DNA from: Ochotona curzoniae | Taxonomy: Eukaryota > Chordata > Mammalia > Lagomorpha > Ochotonidae | NCBI RefSeq assembly: GCF_017591425.1 | Contig: NW_024467120.1 | Span: 1,798,001-1,862,000, forward strand | Length of the DNA stretch: 64,000 nt | Direction: 5' to 3' | Shown here: positions 45,831 through 57,566 of the stretch, one piece after another | Numbering within the stretch: position 1 is the stretch's first letter | How the letters are laid out: each line of letters opens with the position of its first letter | Translations under genes and position numbers: made by a program | Notes under the pieces: generated by a model | Databases searched by the model: none | The model's input: only the letters and a program-made list of their open reading frames with translations | Told to the model about the DNA's origin: nothing

Positions 45831-46454
45831 ACCTCCTGTGCCTGTGAGCTCTTCAGATTGCAAGATAGAACGGAAAGAAGGCTAATGAACTTGGAGGATT
45901 TCTGGTTGGTTCCCCACAAACTAACAGTGAACTTGAAACGAGGCTCCTCGGAGCTCAGTTTCAGTGTGTCTTCAGTGACCTGCTTTAGACTTCTCTAACT
46001 TAGACACAGGAAGGGGAATCCTTTGATACCTGATGTTGACACAGATGCAACTGTCCTGTGAAAAACCAAGCCTCTGTTTCTCAAAAGATGGGTTAGTTGT
46101 CCCCCCACAGGTTTGAGATGGTTGATATGTGCTTGATAGACAAAGCTCTTTAAACAAATGTCTCTGGAGTGGAGACCCATTAGGTAAGACGCAGGTGCAA
46201 ATGGATGCAAGAAGAGGCCAAGAAGAATGGTCACTGGTGCCTTCAGTGAGGTGGGTGCCGGAGGTGGAGGAGCATTCAGGGAAAGCACACAGAGGCAGAA
46301 GCATAATGAAGCTAGCAGTGCCCATGGGTGTACTTCCCTGACAAGCCAGGAGGGATGTACTGGGGCTCTGCTTTAGATGTCTTCACGGGAAGAGTTGCAG
46401 CCAACAGATAAGTGTTGCCATTGCTCTTGGAATCTGAGGTGAGGAAGGCATCAT
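45831..46454. other. No feature seen
   Basis: Unique sequence; overlapping frames (117 and 97 codons on minus, 70 on plus) at 45972-46341 with no recognised domain. Confidence 0.45.
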
Positions 46455-46471
46455 AACAAAGCCTGCTTCTC
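46455..46471 (+). repeat. 17-bp TSD of L1, left copy
   Basis: aacaaagcctgcttctc, identical to 47648-47664. Confidence 0.95.
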
Positions 46472-47647
46472 ACTTGGGGGGGGGGGGCAAGCAAAGCAGG
46501 GGGACAGGAGAGGAGGCATGTATCCCAGCCCTGGAGATTCCCAGATCCTCACCAAGGACTATCAGTACAAGCACCAAGGACTACATCCCAACTACCAAGG
46601 AGACCACGGGGAGTTGGAGTGCCTTTGGAGGCCAAGAATTCTGAGGTCATCCACTCCCACTTGGATCTACCACATGGGATGGAGGAAGTCCAAATCCTCC
46701 ATCGCAGGATCCAAGGACATCAGAACAACAGCCAAGAGCCTTGAGCGGTCCGCAGAAACAGAACAGTAAACTTTCTTCGGGACTAGGGAGGGAAGCTTTC
46801 TCTGGTCCTCGCTTGATTCCAACTTTAGGTCCCAACCCTCTCTGGCAATGATCATCAGGATCACTCCAGAAACCCTTCAAAACAAACAAACAAACAAAAA
46901 ATCTAGAATAGAGAACAACAAGGCAAGCTTGGAATCAGACAGGAAATGGTCAGCATGGATTCACTTATACCTTACTAGGTGGGACACAAAAATTAGTTAC
47001 TCCTCACTAGGGTATTGATGATTTCTCTGCACACCCCTCCTAAAACTGTTCTGCACCTAAACTGTTGTCATATGTCTTGTTAGAGTTATAAGCCAGTTTA
47101 GACTACCCGAAAAACTGCCAGGTTCAGCACAATTATGCTTCAACGATATAAAATGCTAAACACTATAATGAAAATAGACACGAGACAACTGAATAGTAAT
47201 CTATAGCTATTTCAAGGTGTGTAGAACCCGGTTGTATATAAACTAAAATTAAAATGTCAATGAAGAAGTCACAGGATGTGGTTAAGAACTTGCATTTTTT
47301 TTAACATGTTGGTTACTCAATACTATGTCAATTAATTCCATAATGTTATAAATTGTTGCTGATGTTATGTAGGGGCTTTTAATTGATAGGGATGATACTC
47401 TGCCGGCTCTACCTTCAGACCAGAGATGATCTCCCCAACAAGCCGTTGAACTTATCTGGACAATAAGATGTTGGACTCTATGCTTGGTATATGCTTGCAA
47501 TGAAAGAATCTCAACTGAACTTGAACTGTGGTAATGCAACAAGGTGGAGGAATCCACCTTGGTGGGAGGGTTGGGGAAGGGGTGGGGAGAATTCCAGTAC
47601 CTATAAAACTGTCACATAATGCAATGTAATTAATAATAATAATAATA
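46472..47647 (+). mobile_element. Recent 5'-truncated L1 insertion (3' UTR only)
   Basis: A 1,176-bp insertion bounded by a perfect 17-bp target duplication. It begins near a 13-G run (46477-46489), contains an (AAAC)n at about 46880-46897, then a long 3' UTR ending 'ggtgggagggttggggaagg', 'tataaaactgtcacataat', 'gcaatgtaattaataataat' and an (AAT)n tail at 47630-47647. The end matches the lagomorph L1 3' terminus. No ORF2 remains. An identical TSD and clean tail suggest a recent, possibly polymorphic insertion. Confidence 0.9.
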
Positions 47648-47664
47648 AACAAAGCCTGCTTCTC
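47648..47664 (+). repeat. 17-bp TSD of L1, right copy
   Basis: aacaaagcctgcttctc directly after the (AAT)n tail. Confidence 0.95.
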
Positions 47665-47934
47665 CAAATCCATGCTCCTCCTTACTTATATAACCATTCC
47701 TGCTGGCATCTGTCACCCATCCTTGCTACCTGCCTCAGACCTCATTCCAGATACAAGTACACATCTACCTTGGGACAACAGAAGACACTAGAATTAGTAT
47801 TTGACACTTCTTAACCAAGGCCATGAAGAAGCAGATGCCTTCTTCACTCTTTTTCTTTTTTCTGTGACTCAGTGCTAAGGAATCTTAGCTCATCGTGGAT
47901 GGTAAAGTCAGGTAAAGTAAGGGGACAATCTTAT
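47665..47934. other. No feature seen
   Basis: Unique sequence. Confidence 0.5.
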
Positions 47935-48200
47935 TCTGTTTTGTGCAACTGTGAAAGAATATCTGACACTGACATTTAGATGGAAAACAAACCTGTCACA
48001 GTTCTAGCTGTGGGAAGGGGCAGTTCAAGATCAAACCATTAGCAGGTGTATTCATCAAGTCCTCTGATGAGAGCATCCTATCCCATCTACGAGGGAGGAG
48101 CCTTCCCCACTTCATCACCTAATAGCCTTGTGATCACACGGACAGCAATCAAACTTCCAAACCTTCACGGAGCCTTCATTCTTGAGTTCCCCAGCTAATA
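47935..48200 (-). mobile_element. MLT1-type LTR, minus strand, diverged
   Basis: 'gtgcaactgtgaaagaatat', 'aaacctgtcacagttctagc', 'cagttcaagatcaaaccatt', 'cacctaatagccttgtgatc', 'atcaaacttccaaaccttca' keep the antisense MaLR order. Confidence 0.55.
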
Positions 48201-49194
48201 AAAGGCGAGTCCCTACCAGGAGTGCTTGCATTGCTCTGTTCCGCAAGTTAAAAAGTGAACTTCCGTGTGAGGCCACTGCGGTCAGGGCTTATTTTGTTAA
48301 GCACTCAGCATAATGCTCCAAAAGGCAGCTGATGTCTGAAACAATTCTCAGAATAGACAGGAAAAGAATGAAAACACAAGGCTAACACATCACCGTCCTC
48401 CCATTTGAGAAAAGCTAGGGAAATTAACAAGGGGGCTGAGTCTCAAGAAGCTTCCCCAAACGTGCCTATGTCCTTGGAGAATATTCACAGTCTAGATTAA
48501 AGATAGGGCAAGAAGGATGTCAGTACGTAACATCTGTGCCGGATAGCTTTGCACTGCCCTAACTTGCATTTTAATTTCTTTCAAATGGCTCATGACACAT
48601 TCTTATGTGGGATTCAACATTTAGCAACAAAAAAGGCTTCCTTCTCTCCTGGCACTTCTGCCGCCTCCGTTTCCCCCACGCATTCATATTCCTGCTGCCT
48701 TCTTCCCACAAAGCTCTTTTTTTGGCACAACGGTTTTCATGAACCATACATTTTAATGAATTAAGTACAGCCCTCCCAGTCACACTTTGATTCTCCCACA
48801 GTACCCCGACTTCCCCTCTCCTCCAGTCTCCAGTTATGGGAATTCTCCTTCACACCTCCGAAATGAAGAAAAAAAAAAAAAAGACACAGAAAATTCTGTC
48901 TAAAGTTATGCACAGTGGCTCTCCCACTTGTCTTTTTCTTCCTCCTTTTTTTTTTTTTTATTGTAAATCCAAGATAATTTTCAAACATTTCATGCCTTCA
49001 GAGAAGCTAAAATATTCGGTGCTGGCTTTCTTTTGGCAGTCGCTAAATTGGTTGTGATCACAAATCCATAGAGTTGCCTCTTTATCCTTTTCAGTGGAAG
49101 ATTCTTGGATTGGCTTGTACCCTCTCAAGGAACAGAGTCAGGGTGTTTGACAGCAAGAGAATTTAGTAGAATTTCTGAGCAGAAAAGAAGCTTG
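48201..49194. other. Unique DNA, possible conserved stretches
   Basis: No interspersed repeat recognised. 48540-48765 and 48990-49130 are repeat-free and complex. A and T runs at 48869-48882 and 48947-48960 generate lysine/phenylalanine-rich frames on both strands that are artefacts. Confidence 0.45.
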
Positions 49195-49310
49195 TAAGTC
49201 ATCATTTGCAACCATCCATTTTACCATTCAGAATGCCACAGTTCATTAAGGTGGTCTAGCTTGTTCAAGGCTATATGATAAGCAGCAGTTTCTGGAAAAT
49301 GAAGCTATAT
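49195..49310 (-). mobile_element. MIR, minus strand
   Basis: 'ccattttaccattcagaatg', 'ccacagttcattaaggtggt' and 'agcttgttcaaggctatatg' match the reverse MIR core. Confidence 0.65.
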
Positions 49311-50186
49311 CTAATTTTGACAGCTTGTGTCACATGGCGTTTCAAGTCCATGATCTTCCTAGAGGTTCACCTCACCAATTATTGAATGGTAGAAGGTCAT
49401 CCTTGTACTAGAAAAGCAAGAGGACATACGGGTGCTCAGAAGACTAACAGGCCTTACTGACTACCCTCACACTTGAGCCCATGTACTCAAGATCACTCTG
49501 CAGGTCTCTCATTCTTTGAGGTGCCACCAGTTATGTGTTAGATACTGGACCAGGGTCTGGTGTTGCCTCAACAAAAGGTATAACCTTATACTCTTTCTTG
49601 AGTGTACAGTTCATTGGGCAGATGATCAACAGATAGCTCGAAACCGGATGAGAAATGGTCCCATCATTTGCTCCTGGCAAGCAATCCTCTCAGAAGCCAA
49701 GGCTGCCTTTCCCAGGAAGAAAATAGCGATGGCAGGAGCAGACGCCACAGGAGCCAGTGGCTGAATCATCAACTTCAGAGGCACCAGCAGCTTTGAGTTC
49801 CAACAGAGGAACATCTTATTCAATCTCCTTCCCACCCACCATCACCACCTGTACGTTTAGGACAAAGAAAGACTGCAGAAACTAAAGATAATGTGCTAAT
49901 AGGATGTTACAGCAAAAACACCCTTGCTCCTCAGCCCCAGAGGCAGTTCATGTGAAGCTGTTATTTCCAAGCTCTATACTTCCTTTTAGGGCTCCAGCTC
50001 ATGGCAGTTTGCTGGGTTTCAAGTGTTGTTAGCCAGGGAGTTCAGAAATTGCTTTGGCAAAGGACTCAACGCAAGCAGATCCAACCCTTCTTGCTGTCTC
50101 TTTCTTATTGCCAAAATGTAAGACGCTTGATTTTATAGAAAACTCATGAGTGTTCTCCTTCCAAGGAGACTGCAGTTAAAAGTTAA
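49311..50186. other. No feature seen
   Basis: Unique sequence; 82-codon plus and 69-codon minus frames at 49516-49835 overlap each other and have no domain. Confidence 0.45.
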
Positions 50187-50530
50187 GTGCTAGCTGAGGG
50201 TTGGTGATTAAGTCCACGGCCCACAATTCTAATATCCCATATGAGCATCAGCTTGAATTCTACCTGCTGCATTTCTGATCCAGCTCCCTGCTAATGCTGC
50301 TAGTAAAACATCAGACAAGGGTGCAAGCACTTGGAGCTCTCTATCCACATGGACAGCCAGAAGAAGATCCAGGTTTCCAGCATCAGCCATGCCCATTTGC
50401 AGCCCCAGCCTTCGTAGTTGGCAAATAAATTGATATAAAGTAAAAACAAAAAAGATAGACAATCTGTCTCTATCTCTCCCTCTACTGCTGTATCTCTGCT
50501 TTCAAATAAATAAATAAATTTTAAAAAATA
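50187..50530 (+). mobile_element. CSINE, plus strand, older
   Basis: 'agctgagggttggtgattaa', 'atatcccatatgagcatcag', 'tgatccagctccctgctaat', 'gctttcaaataaataaataa' at the tail. An extra AT-rich/GATA-like insertion lies near 50430-50460. Confidence 0.8.
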
Positions 50531-50544
50531 ATAAGTACTAGGGG

Positions 50545-50690
50545 AAGACTGGAAATCAGAGAAGCCGGAATCTGAATTTACAGCCCATTGACATCAACCT
50601 CGGACAAGACCATTCACTCTGGACTTTGTTTTTCATAAGATGTGTAGGCTAAGTTATCTGTAACATCTTTAATAATCCTGGCGATATGAA
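50545..50690 (+). mobile_element. MIR, plus strand
   Basis: 'tcaacctcggacaagaccat', 'tcactctggactttgttttt' and 'agttatctgtaacatcttta' follow the MIR order. Confidence 0.55.
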
Positions 50691-50699
50691 CAGTGACAA

Positions 50700-50834
50700 T
50701 GTTGTCATTTACTTTTATAGAATACTTATGAAGAATAAGAATATGTTACATGCCAGTCACTGTAATAGACACTGGAGGAAAAAGGCCCAACTCCCTTCCA
50801 CAGAGCATATCAATGACTTAACGGGAGCAAAAGG
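50700..50834 (+). mobile_element. L2-type fragment
   Basis: 'tgccagtcactgtaatagac', 'actggaggaaaaaggcccaa' and 'ccttccacagagcatatcaa' resemble the L2 3' region. Confidence 0.5.
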
Positions 50835-51521
50835 GCTAAACAGTTGAGTTTGTTAGGAGATGTGGGGTTGTAGAGATGTACACAAGAGGGTATGAATGGT
50901 ACAGTGCTCCCTCGAACCCACTCTCAGCCCTTCTCCACTGAAAGGATCCAAGATGTGCCATCCCAAAGCATGCCACTCTGGTCTGTAGACTTTTTTTCAT
51001 TTTTTTAGCTACAGGCATTCGAGAAGTATCAGAAGCAGGAGAGGCTGTGTCATCTTCCCAGGTCCCCTTAAAAGCAGGGCATAGCTTTCCCAAGGGAAAG
51101 GTGCTCTCCTTGTGCCAGGCAAAGGAGAGCATTTCTACCTCTCAGGACAGGGAGCTAACCCCAAGACTGACACTCATTCAAACAAGTCTAGGAAAGTAAC
51201 CATTCTCGTCTATTAGTTTCCCTTGAATCTTAGTCCCTCTCCCTTAACTTACTACTTAAGCTCTAAGCCCTTCTGCTTGTGTCTTGTCTCATTTCTGCCA
51301 TTGTTCACCTGTCGTGGAAATGGTGCATATGCTTCCAGGCCTACCTGTTTTATTAGCTCCTCACTTCTTCTCTGTAAAGGCTTCTAGGCCAGGAACAAGT
51401 ATTAACTTCAAAACAAACGGTATGCCTTTCTCTTATATTTATCTCTTGTCAGCTTAATTCCCAGGCCCAATCACAGAACATAAAAGAGCAGCAGAAAATG
51501 TTATTGCTTTCTGCATCATTC
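50835..51521. other. No feature seen
   Basis: Unique sequence; one 98-codon minus frame (50836-51132) without a domain. Confidence 0.5.
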
Positions 51522-51850
51522 TTTTTTTTTCAAGATTTATTTATTTTTATTGAAAAGTGAGATATACAGAAAGGAGGAGAGACAGAGACGACCTTCTATC
51601 CGATTATTCACTCCTCAAGCGGCTGCAATGGCCAGAGCTGAGCTGATCTGAAGCCAGGGGCCTGGAACCTCTTCTGGGTCTCCCATATGGGTGCATGGTC
51701 CCAAGGCTCTAGGCTGTCTTTGACTGCTTTCTCAGGCTACAAGCAGGGAACTGGATGGGAAGCAGGGCCATCAGGATTAGAACTGGTACCCATATGGAAT
51801 CCTGGCACGTGCAAGGTGATGACTTCAGCCGCTAGACATCTGTGCTGGAC
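51522..51850 (-). mobile_element. CSINE, minus strand, fairly young
   Basis: 'tttttttcaagatttattta', 'gagatatacagaaaggagg', 'ggattagaactggtaccca', head ending 'catctgtgctggact'. Near full length. Confidence 0.88.
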
Positions 51851-52294
51851 TCTCTCTGTACCACTTTTGCTATTTCAGGAAGACTTGTTTACATGGACCA
51901 CATCAACAAGACAGCTGGACCCTGTGGCTTCTTGTTGGCTTTCACTAGTGAGATGTGTTTCGATATCTTAGGATGGGATGGGGAAAAGGATATGAGTTAC
52001 TTATTTCCAGTCCTGGGTAGAAGGCTCATTGAATTATCTTGGCTCATCTCCAACAGACCTAATGTCCGCCTTCCTCTGCCGATGACAACATGACTACCAC
52101 GGCAGTCCACATTCTCTCATTCCACTGAACTCACTTACAACCTCATCACTTACTTGCCTCAAATTTGGGCTCAGCAGAGGCTGTTTCCTGATGGGAATCT
52201 GATCAATGCAGGTAGGAACTTAAGTGGAAGCAGGGAAGAGATGGGAGACAGAGAAGAGAGAATGTATCCCAGAGAAAAAAACACAGAAAGAGGT
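51851..52294. other. No feature seen
   Basis: Unique sequence. Confidence 0.5.
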
Positions 52295-52584
52295 CTTTAA
52301 AAAAGTTTATTCATTTATTCATTGATTGGAATGTCAGTGGCACAAAGAGAGAGGGAGATTCTCCATCCATGGATTCACTCCCCAGATTGCCACAGTAGCC
52401 AAGGTTGGGCTGAAGCCAGGAGCCAGGAACTTAATTTTGATCTCTCATGTGCATGCCCAAACAATTGTATCATCTTCTGTTGCTTTTCCCAGGCCAGTGG
52501 CAGGGAGCTGGGTCAAAAGTGGAGCAGCTGGGATACACTCTGGTGCCTATTGCCCACTATGCCTTGATGCCAGCCCTGGGAGAG
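52295..52584 (-). mobile_element. Old CSINE, minus strand
   Basis: 'aaaaagtttattcatttatt', 'gattctccatccatggattc', 'gaagccaggagccaggaact', 'ttgatgccagccctggg' at the head. Confidence 0.8.
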
Positions 52585-52639
52585 ATATCTTAAAGGTAGC
52601 CAGCTAAAGAAACCAAAAGAAGGGACATTGGTGTGGATT

Positions 52640-52984
52640 CTCAGAATGAAAAGAGTATCCTGGGGCAGGTGCAAATGTTTAACATGACTACAGGGGTACC
52701 AGTGAATTTTGAAGGGGAGGCAAGAGATCATATTGACTGTTCATGAATTTGGGTTCTGTCCTGAAGGCAATGGAAAACAACTGATATTTAATGTGGAGGA
52801 AAGCAGGGCTAGAAGCGGGAAGATTGAGCGGCAAGTTCTTTCAATGGCCAAGGCAAAATGTACTGATGATTTGGAATTTGAGAGTAGTGGGTGAGACTCC
52901 CTGACGGTTAGCTAAAATTTCATAGGGAGGTGGGCATGGCAATGAGTCTAGATGATACTGAGGTTTAGCAAGTTGGTGGATGGG
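52640..52984 (+). mobile_element. Possible L2-type fragment
   Basis: 'tttgggttctgtcctgaagg', 'caatggaaaacaactgatat', 'atgtggaggaaagcagggct', 'gatgatactgaggtttagca' resemble an ancient L2-like LINE body. Diverged. Confidence 0.4.
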
Positions 52985-53481
52985 GGAATCATTCGTTACC
53001 AAAGTATATCCTATCGAGAGAAGTTCAGTTCAATTCAGTCTCCTTCAGCACCTTTCTGCATCCCAGTGAATTCTGTCTGATCAGTGGCTTGTCTCCCAGC
53101 ATCCAGCTTGCATCTTGGTTTCCCTCAGTTGCTTTTGGTATCGTTGTCCAGCAAGTGAGGACAGTATCAGTTCCTCTCTGACATGTAAGAATGAATGAGT
53201 GCAGGCTTACTCAGTTCTAGACAGAGTCAACACAGAACATTGTTCCAACATTCCTACTGCATCCACAAGATAATGGCGAAACTTAACTTGATCATTCAGC
53301 AAATACTTTTGATCATCTACTTTGTACCTGCCATGGCGGATGCCTCCTGACACCAATGGTCAAAAACTGTGAGAAAGGGCTTACATAGTTGAGATTGTTT
53401 TTTCCTTGCTTGGCGTTCTCTTCATTTCTCTTTCCTTTCCCTTCTACCTTCCCCAAATCTTCCTCCTTCTTCTTTAAACTA
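52985..53481. other. No feature seen
   Basis: Unique sequence; a possible short L2 trace near 53290-53340. Confidence 0.4.
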
Positions 53482-53517
53482 CATATATATATGTATATAT
53501 ATATATATATATATATA
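53482..53517. repeat. (AT)n microsatellite
   Basis: AT run with one interruption by 'gt', preceded by pyrimidine-rich sequence and followed by an A run (53537-53549). Confidence 0.95.
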
Positions 53518-55653
53518 CAGCTTCTATCTCAGGGAGAAAAAAAAAAAAACTAGGTTTTTGACACAAAAAAACTTGCCTGAATTATTGATTCATAGCTTGC
53601 TAATTCACCCAGGATAGTAAAGGAATTTATAGATTTCATGAGCTGTTTAATATCTACTTGTGGAGCACTGCCACGTTGCAATCATCTTGGACTCATTATG
53701 TTTCTTTGGCTGCCCAATGAGTCTTAATCAGCCTCCGAAAATGTAAAATAATGGGTGAGAGCCAGAGGGAATGAAATAAGTCAAAGACACATATAAAATC
53801 ATTATTACATGCAGTCTGTAAGAGCAATCAAGACATGGGCGGGATCAGAGCCTCTGTTATTGCCTGAACATGTGTATGCATACATGAGCACATTTTAAAG
53901 CACTTTTGGGGAAGTGAGAGGTAGGGCCTGCGAATAAGATCCTTCAAAGTGAAGGCTTAGAGGCCATTTTCCATGAAGATTCAAGCAAGTAGGGGGTGGG
54001 GAGTTCTAATTATAGGGAAGCAATAGAAAAACCAGGAGCAATCTATCCAGGAAGATGGAGCTCTGTACCAAGAAGATGAAAGAGACTTTCTACTCCAGCA
54101 GTTAAAATGAAGAGGAAGAGATCAGTTCCAAACGGGACGCAAGAAATTGCTTCATCTTCCTATTAACCTCTGTTCCCCCCAAGAAAGCCAGTTGAAAGAA
54201 GCGAGACCAAAGAATTCTATGCAAACGTAGCAAAGAATACCTTCTATGAGAGGAATTGTATTTTGTTAGAAAGAATTAATATCATTTTCTGTCGGGGCTT
54301 TGCAAGCATAGGCCTTTGCTCCTAATTGGTTGCAAGGTCATCTCCTCAGATATCTGTGGGTGTGTCCTGCGGTATGCAAAGGGAAAGTGAGAGTTGACCT
54401 TCAGCTTCTGATATGCAAAACAGGGTTTGAAGCAAGATAATAGTCTTGCCAGAAAGATACTTTTTATCTGATGCCCCGTCTGAATTTCTTATCTGTTCCT
54501 TTGGCCTTTCCAGGGGATGGCTATAACTTGATGTGATCCAGGTACTCCTTTTGAAAAGAAGTTGGGCTTTTTCCATATCCCAAACAAGGCCCCTTTAGAC
54601 AGCTTCGCATTTGTGCACTTTCTCCTGGTTCCTCAAGGGGGTGACGCAGATATCTAACTTCTCTGACATCAGCTTCCCCTGGGAGAGTTAGATAAAAACC
54701 AACCTGATTCACCCTACAGCCCTACACCTTCATGTCACTGTCTGGCCCAGAGGACATGCGATACCATACACCTGCTTTCTTCAAACCCATCGATTAGAAT
54801 TTCCCAGGGAGAACCTAAGTGGGTAACGCCCTGGACCCCAGTGAAGGTTTTAGTACCTCTCTCTCACTCGTATGCCTCCCATCGGCTGGTAGAGTTTGTG
54901 CCACCCCTCCGTTTGGCCCCCTCTTTTCTCAGAGATCTGCAAGTCATGCATGGCTCTGGCATGTGGTGTATTTAACTGAGTAGTGTACACACTATCTCCT
55001 TGGACCCACATATCTGATGGTAATTCTTGTTAGTCAAGGGTCTTCTAAAGGTGTGGCGATCTCAATAAGAACAGTTGGGTGCAGGTTGCACAAGAGCCAA
55101 AAGAGTATCTACCCATACCCTTTGGCAGGGACCGTTGTTCCTAAGTTTGATTCTTAAGCATTAGGCTGCCTGCCAGGATAAAGAAGTGTTATATGAAAGT
55201 CACACGGAAGGCAGGATTAGCATTTATAGCTCAGGTCTCATAAGAAATCTCATGACCTGATGAGTGAAAAACAAAAATAGATTGAGCATTGACCAAACCA
55301 CCCCAGTCTTTAAGCTCTTCCAGGTGGGAGAGTGTTCTGGATAAAACGTCTAGGCCTCGAGGCTTGCAGTTCTACAGAAGAGGAAATGCCAGGGAAGAAG
55401 GAAGGCAACCTGCCCACTGCCTGTCTCAGGAAGACTAAACAGGAAAAACAAAGAGAGAGGGAGAGAGGATGGAGGTAGCAATAGCCAAAAGGGTTGATGT
55501 AAGCACCAGGTACCAGAGGCACTGAGATGAATACAGGAGCCCCACCAAGGGGTGATGTAGGGTAGAGAGTCTAGTTCATGCGTAGACTCCATCAGTTCCT
55601 ATCCAACAGTGAGACCTAGAACATGCAAACAGGCAATGGCTAGGCAACCCATT
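53518..55653. other. Long unique stretch, possible conserved segment at 53640-53920
   Basis: About 2.1 kb without recognised repeats. 53640-53920 has complex, repeat-free text with octamer/TAAT-like words ('gcctccgaaaatgtaaaata', 'cacattttaaagcacttttg') and may be conserved. Short minus frames at 54346-54712 and 55310-55592 lack domains. Confidence 0.4.
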
Positions 55654-55668
55654 AAAAACAGAAATCTT

Positions 55669-55986
55669 GGGCCCGGCGCGGTGGCGCAAGTGGTTAAAGG
55701 TCCTCGCCTTGCACCCCTGGGATCCCATGTGGGCGCCGGTTCTAATCCTGGAAGCCCCGCTTCCCTTCCAGCTCCCTGCCTGTGGCCCGGGAAGGCAGCA
55801 GAGGACGGCCCAAAGCTTTGGGACCCTGCACCTGTGTGGGAGACCCGGAAGAGTCTCCTGGCTTCGGATAGGCATAGCATCGGCCATTGCGCTCACTTGG
55901 GGAGTGAATCATTGGACGGAAGATCTTCCTCTCTGTCTCTCCTCTCTGTATATCCGCCTTTCCAATAATAATAATAATAATAATAA
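55669..55986 (+). mobile_element. Youngest CSINE in the window, with 14-bp TSD
   Basis: Head gggcccggcgcggtggcgca, with CpGs intact, 'gtgggcgccggttctaatcc', 'cctgtggcccgggaaggcag', 'gtgaatcattggacggaaga', 3' end 'gtatatccgcctttccaata' and an (AAT)n tail at 55964-55985. Flanked by aaaaacagaaatct at 55654-55667 and 55987-56000, identical. High CpG retention marks it as the most recent SINE here. Overlapping frames of 93-119 codons on both strands are the SINE itself. Confidence 0.95.
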
Positions 55987-56000
55987 AAAAACAGAAATCT

Positions 56001-56224
56001 GACCAGGAAATCAGTCCTCTGTCTGACCTACATGAACAACCCAGGAAGCTAGTCAGCTTGCCATAAGTCATTCAGGCTCTCAGGAAATCAGGATTCAGAT
56101 TTTAGTAACTTTCAAGAGGCTGGAAAATCACCTCTAAACAATTCCACAAACGTGCCAAGGCTGAAATAAAGCTGACAGCTTTATGCATTCCTACGTCCAA
56201 CACAGGACCAACCAAATTCAAGTG
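56001..56224. other. No feature seen
   Basis: Unique sequence. Confidence 0.5.
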
Positions 56225-56565
56225 TGCCTCCTGTTTTGACTTGAATGTATTTCCCAAAAATCATGTGTTACAAACTGAATCCCAGGTGGAACCACCAAGA
56301 GATGATTAGGACTAGTATTACGGTGGGATTGGGCCCATGACAAGAGTGTGTGTGTGATCCAGAAGTGAGTTTACCCCTTTATTGTCTCACCCTCTCTTAC
56401 CCTCCTGCCTTCCGCTATAGAATGAGCAACATGAAAGCCTTGACCGATACTGCTCCCAGCCTCCAAAACCATGAAAAACAAATACCTTCCCTTAAACGTT
56501 TTCTGGAAAATCATCCTGAGTGTAGTATTTTGCTATAGCAACACAACATGGACACAAACATATGC
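56225..56565 (+). mobile_element. MLT1-type LTR, plus strand
   Basis: 'ttgacttgaatgtatttccc', 'gtgttacaaactgaatccca', 'ggattgggcccatgacaag', 'cccagcctccaaaaccatga' and 'tagtattttgctatagcaac' follow the sense MLT1 order almost end to end. Confidence 0.8.
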
Positions 56566-57356
56566 AATCACCTAGGAGGCCCTGCTTCAAGTCACTTATG
56601 ACCAACTTCCCCATGTTGACATGCTCCATTCAGCACACCTGAGCCTTGCCTTTGCTCCCTATGGAGTTCCCCACAGCTCTCCCTGCTCTGGAGTTACTGC
56701 CCAAATGCTGAGTTATAGTAGCTGACTGCCTTGCTACAGTGAGCTCAGAACAAGCACTCTTCACTTTTCTTGTTGGCTTGGTCTTCGTTGATTTCCACAG
56801 TAGAAGTCATTAGAATGAAGGTGGTTGGTCTAACACAGCAATTTTCTGGCAGGAAATAGAGCATCTAGGCTGGGGAATAAACCCGGACTCAGTGTTATAA
56901 ATGGCTATTGTGGAGTGCAGATTAAGTCACCCAGATGATACTGCTGGGCCTGACCAAGGAAGAGAAGCAATTATTGTAGCTTGGGATTTTAACAGGATAG
57001 ATGGTAAGCAGGTGGCCAAAAGTCATTTTTCTGAAGCACTCAGAAGCCAGGGCCCTAAATGGCCACTTTTTTCTCTACTAAGAAGATACATAAGCCATGT
57101 GTTTTTTTATGCTTCCAGATGCCATCTTAAGCTGCAGAGAAGAGTAGAAGCGTGAACAATTGTAGTGATCTGTCAGAGAGGATGAGTGTTTGCGAAAGGG
57201 ACTGTTGAAACCAGTGTGTCACTAGCATTGTACAATCAGATCAGTTATAGAAAAAAATACTAAAACCGTATTTTCTCTTCATGTTTAAGCTGCCTTGTAC
57301 TAAATTTTGCAACCCCAGAAGAACTGCAGCTAGCAGATTTTCCTGTTTCTTGTGTT
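56566..57356. other. Unique non-coding DNA
   Basis: No recognised repeat. An 84-codon plus frame at 56901-57155 has no domain. Confidence 0.45.
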
Positions 57357-57436
57357 AAACAATTCTGGGATAAAACAATACTTCGGGGTTTTCAGCAAAC
57401 AATGTTGGGATTTAGCAATACTTGCCTCCAGTCAGC
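57357..57436. repeat. 40-bp imperfect tandem duplication
   Basis: Units 57357-57396 and 57397-57436 share 'aaacaat', 'tgggat', 'caatactt' and end in 'cagc', differing at about a quarter of positions. Confidence 0.8.
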
Positions 57437-57566
57437 TCTTGCTTCAGGGAAATCAGACTTGGAACTCCTCAAACTACTAATTTAGCAGACATCAAACTCA
57501 CTTTTAGGCTCTAATTTTAGCACTAAGACTATACAACAGTATCTCAAAATGTTCGCAAAATAATAG

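Noticed and set aside
48836..49057. Lysine/phenylalanine-rich frames on both strands
   Set aside because: Caused by the A and T homopolymer runs.
55599..56071. Five overlapping 80-119 codon frames
   Set aside because: All are translations of one CpG-rich CSINE in different frames.
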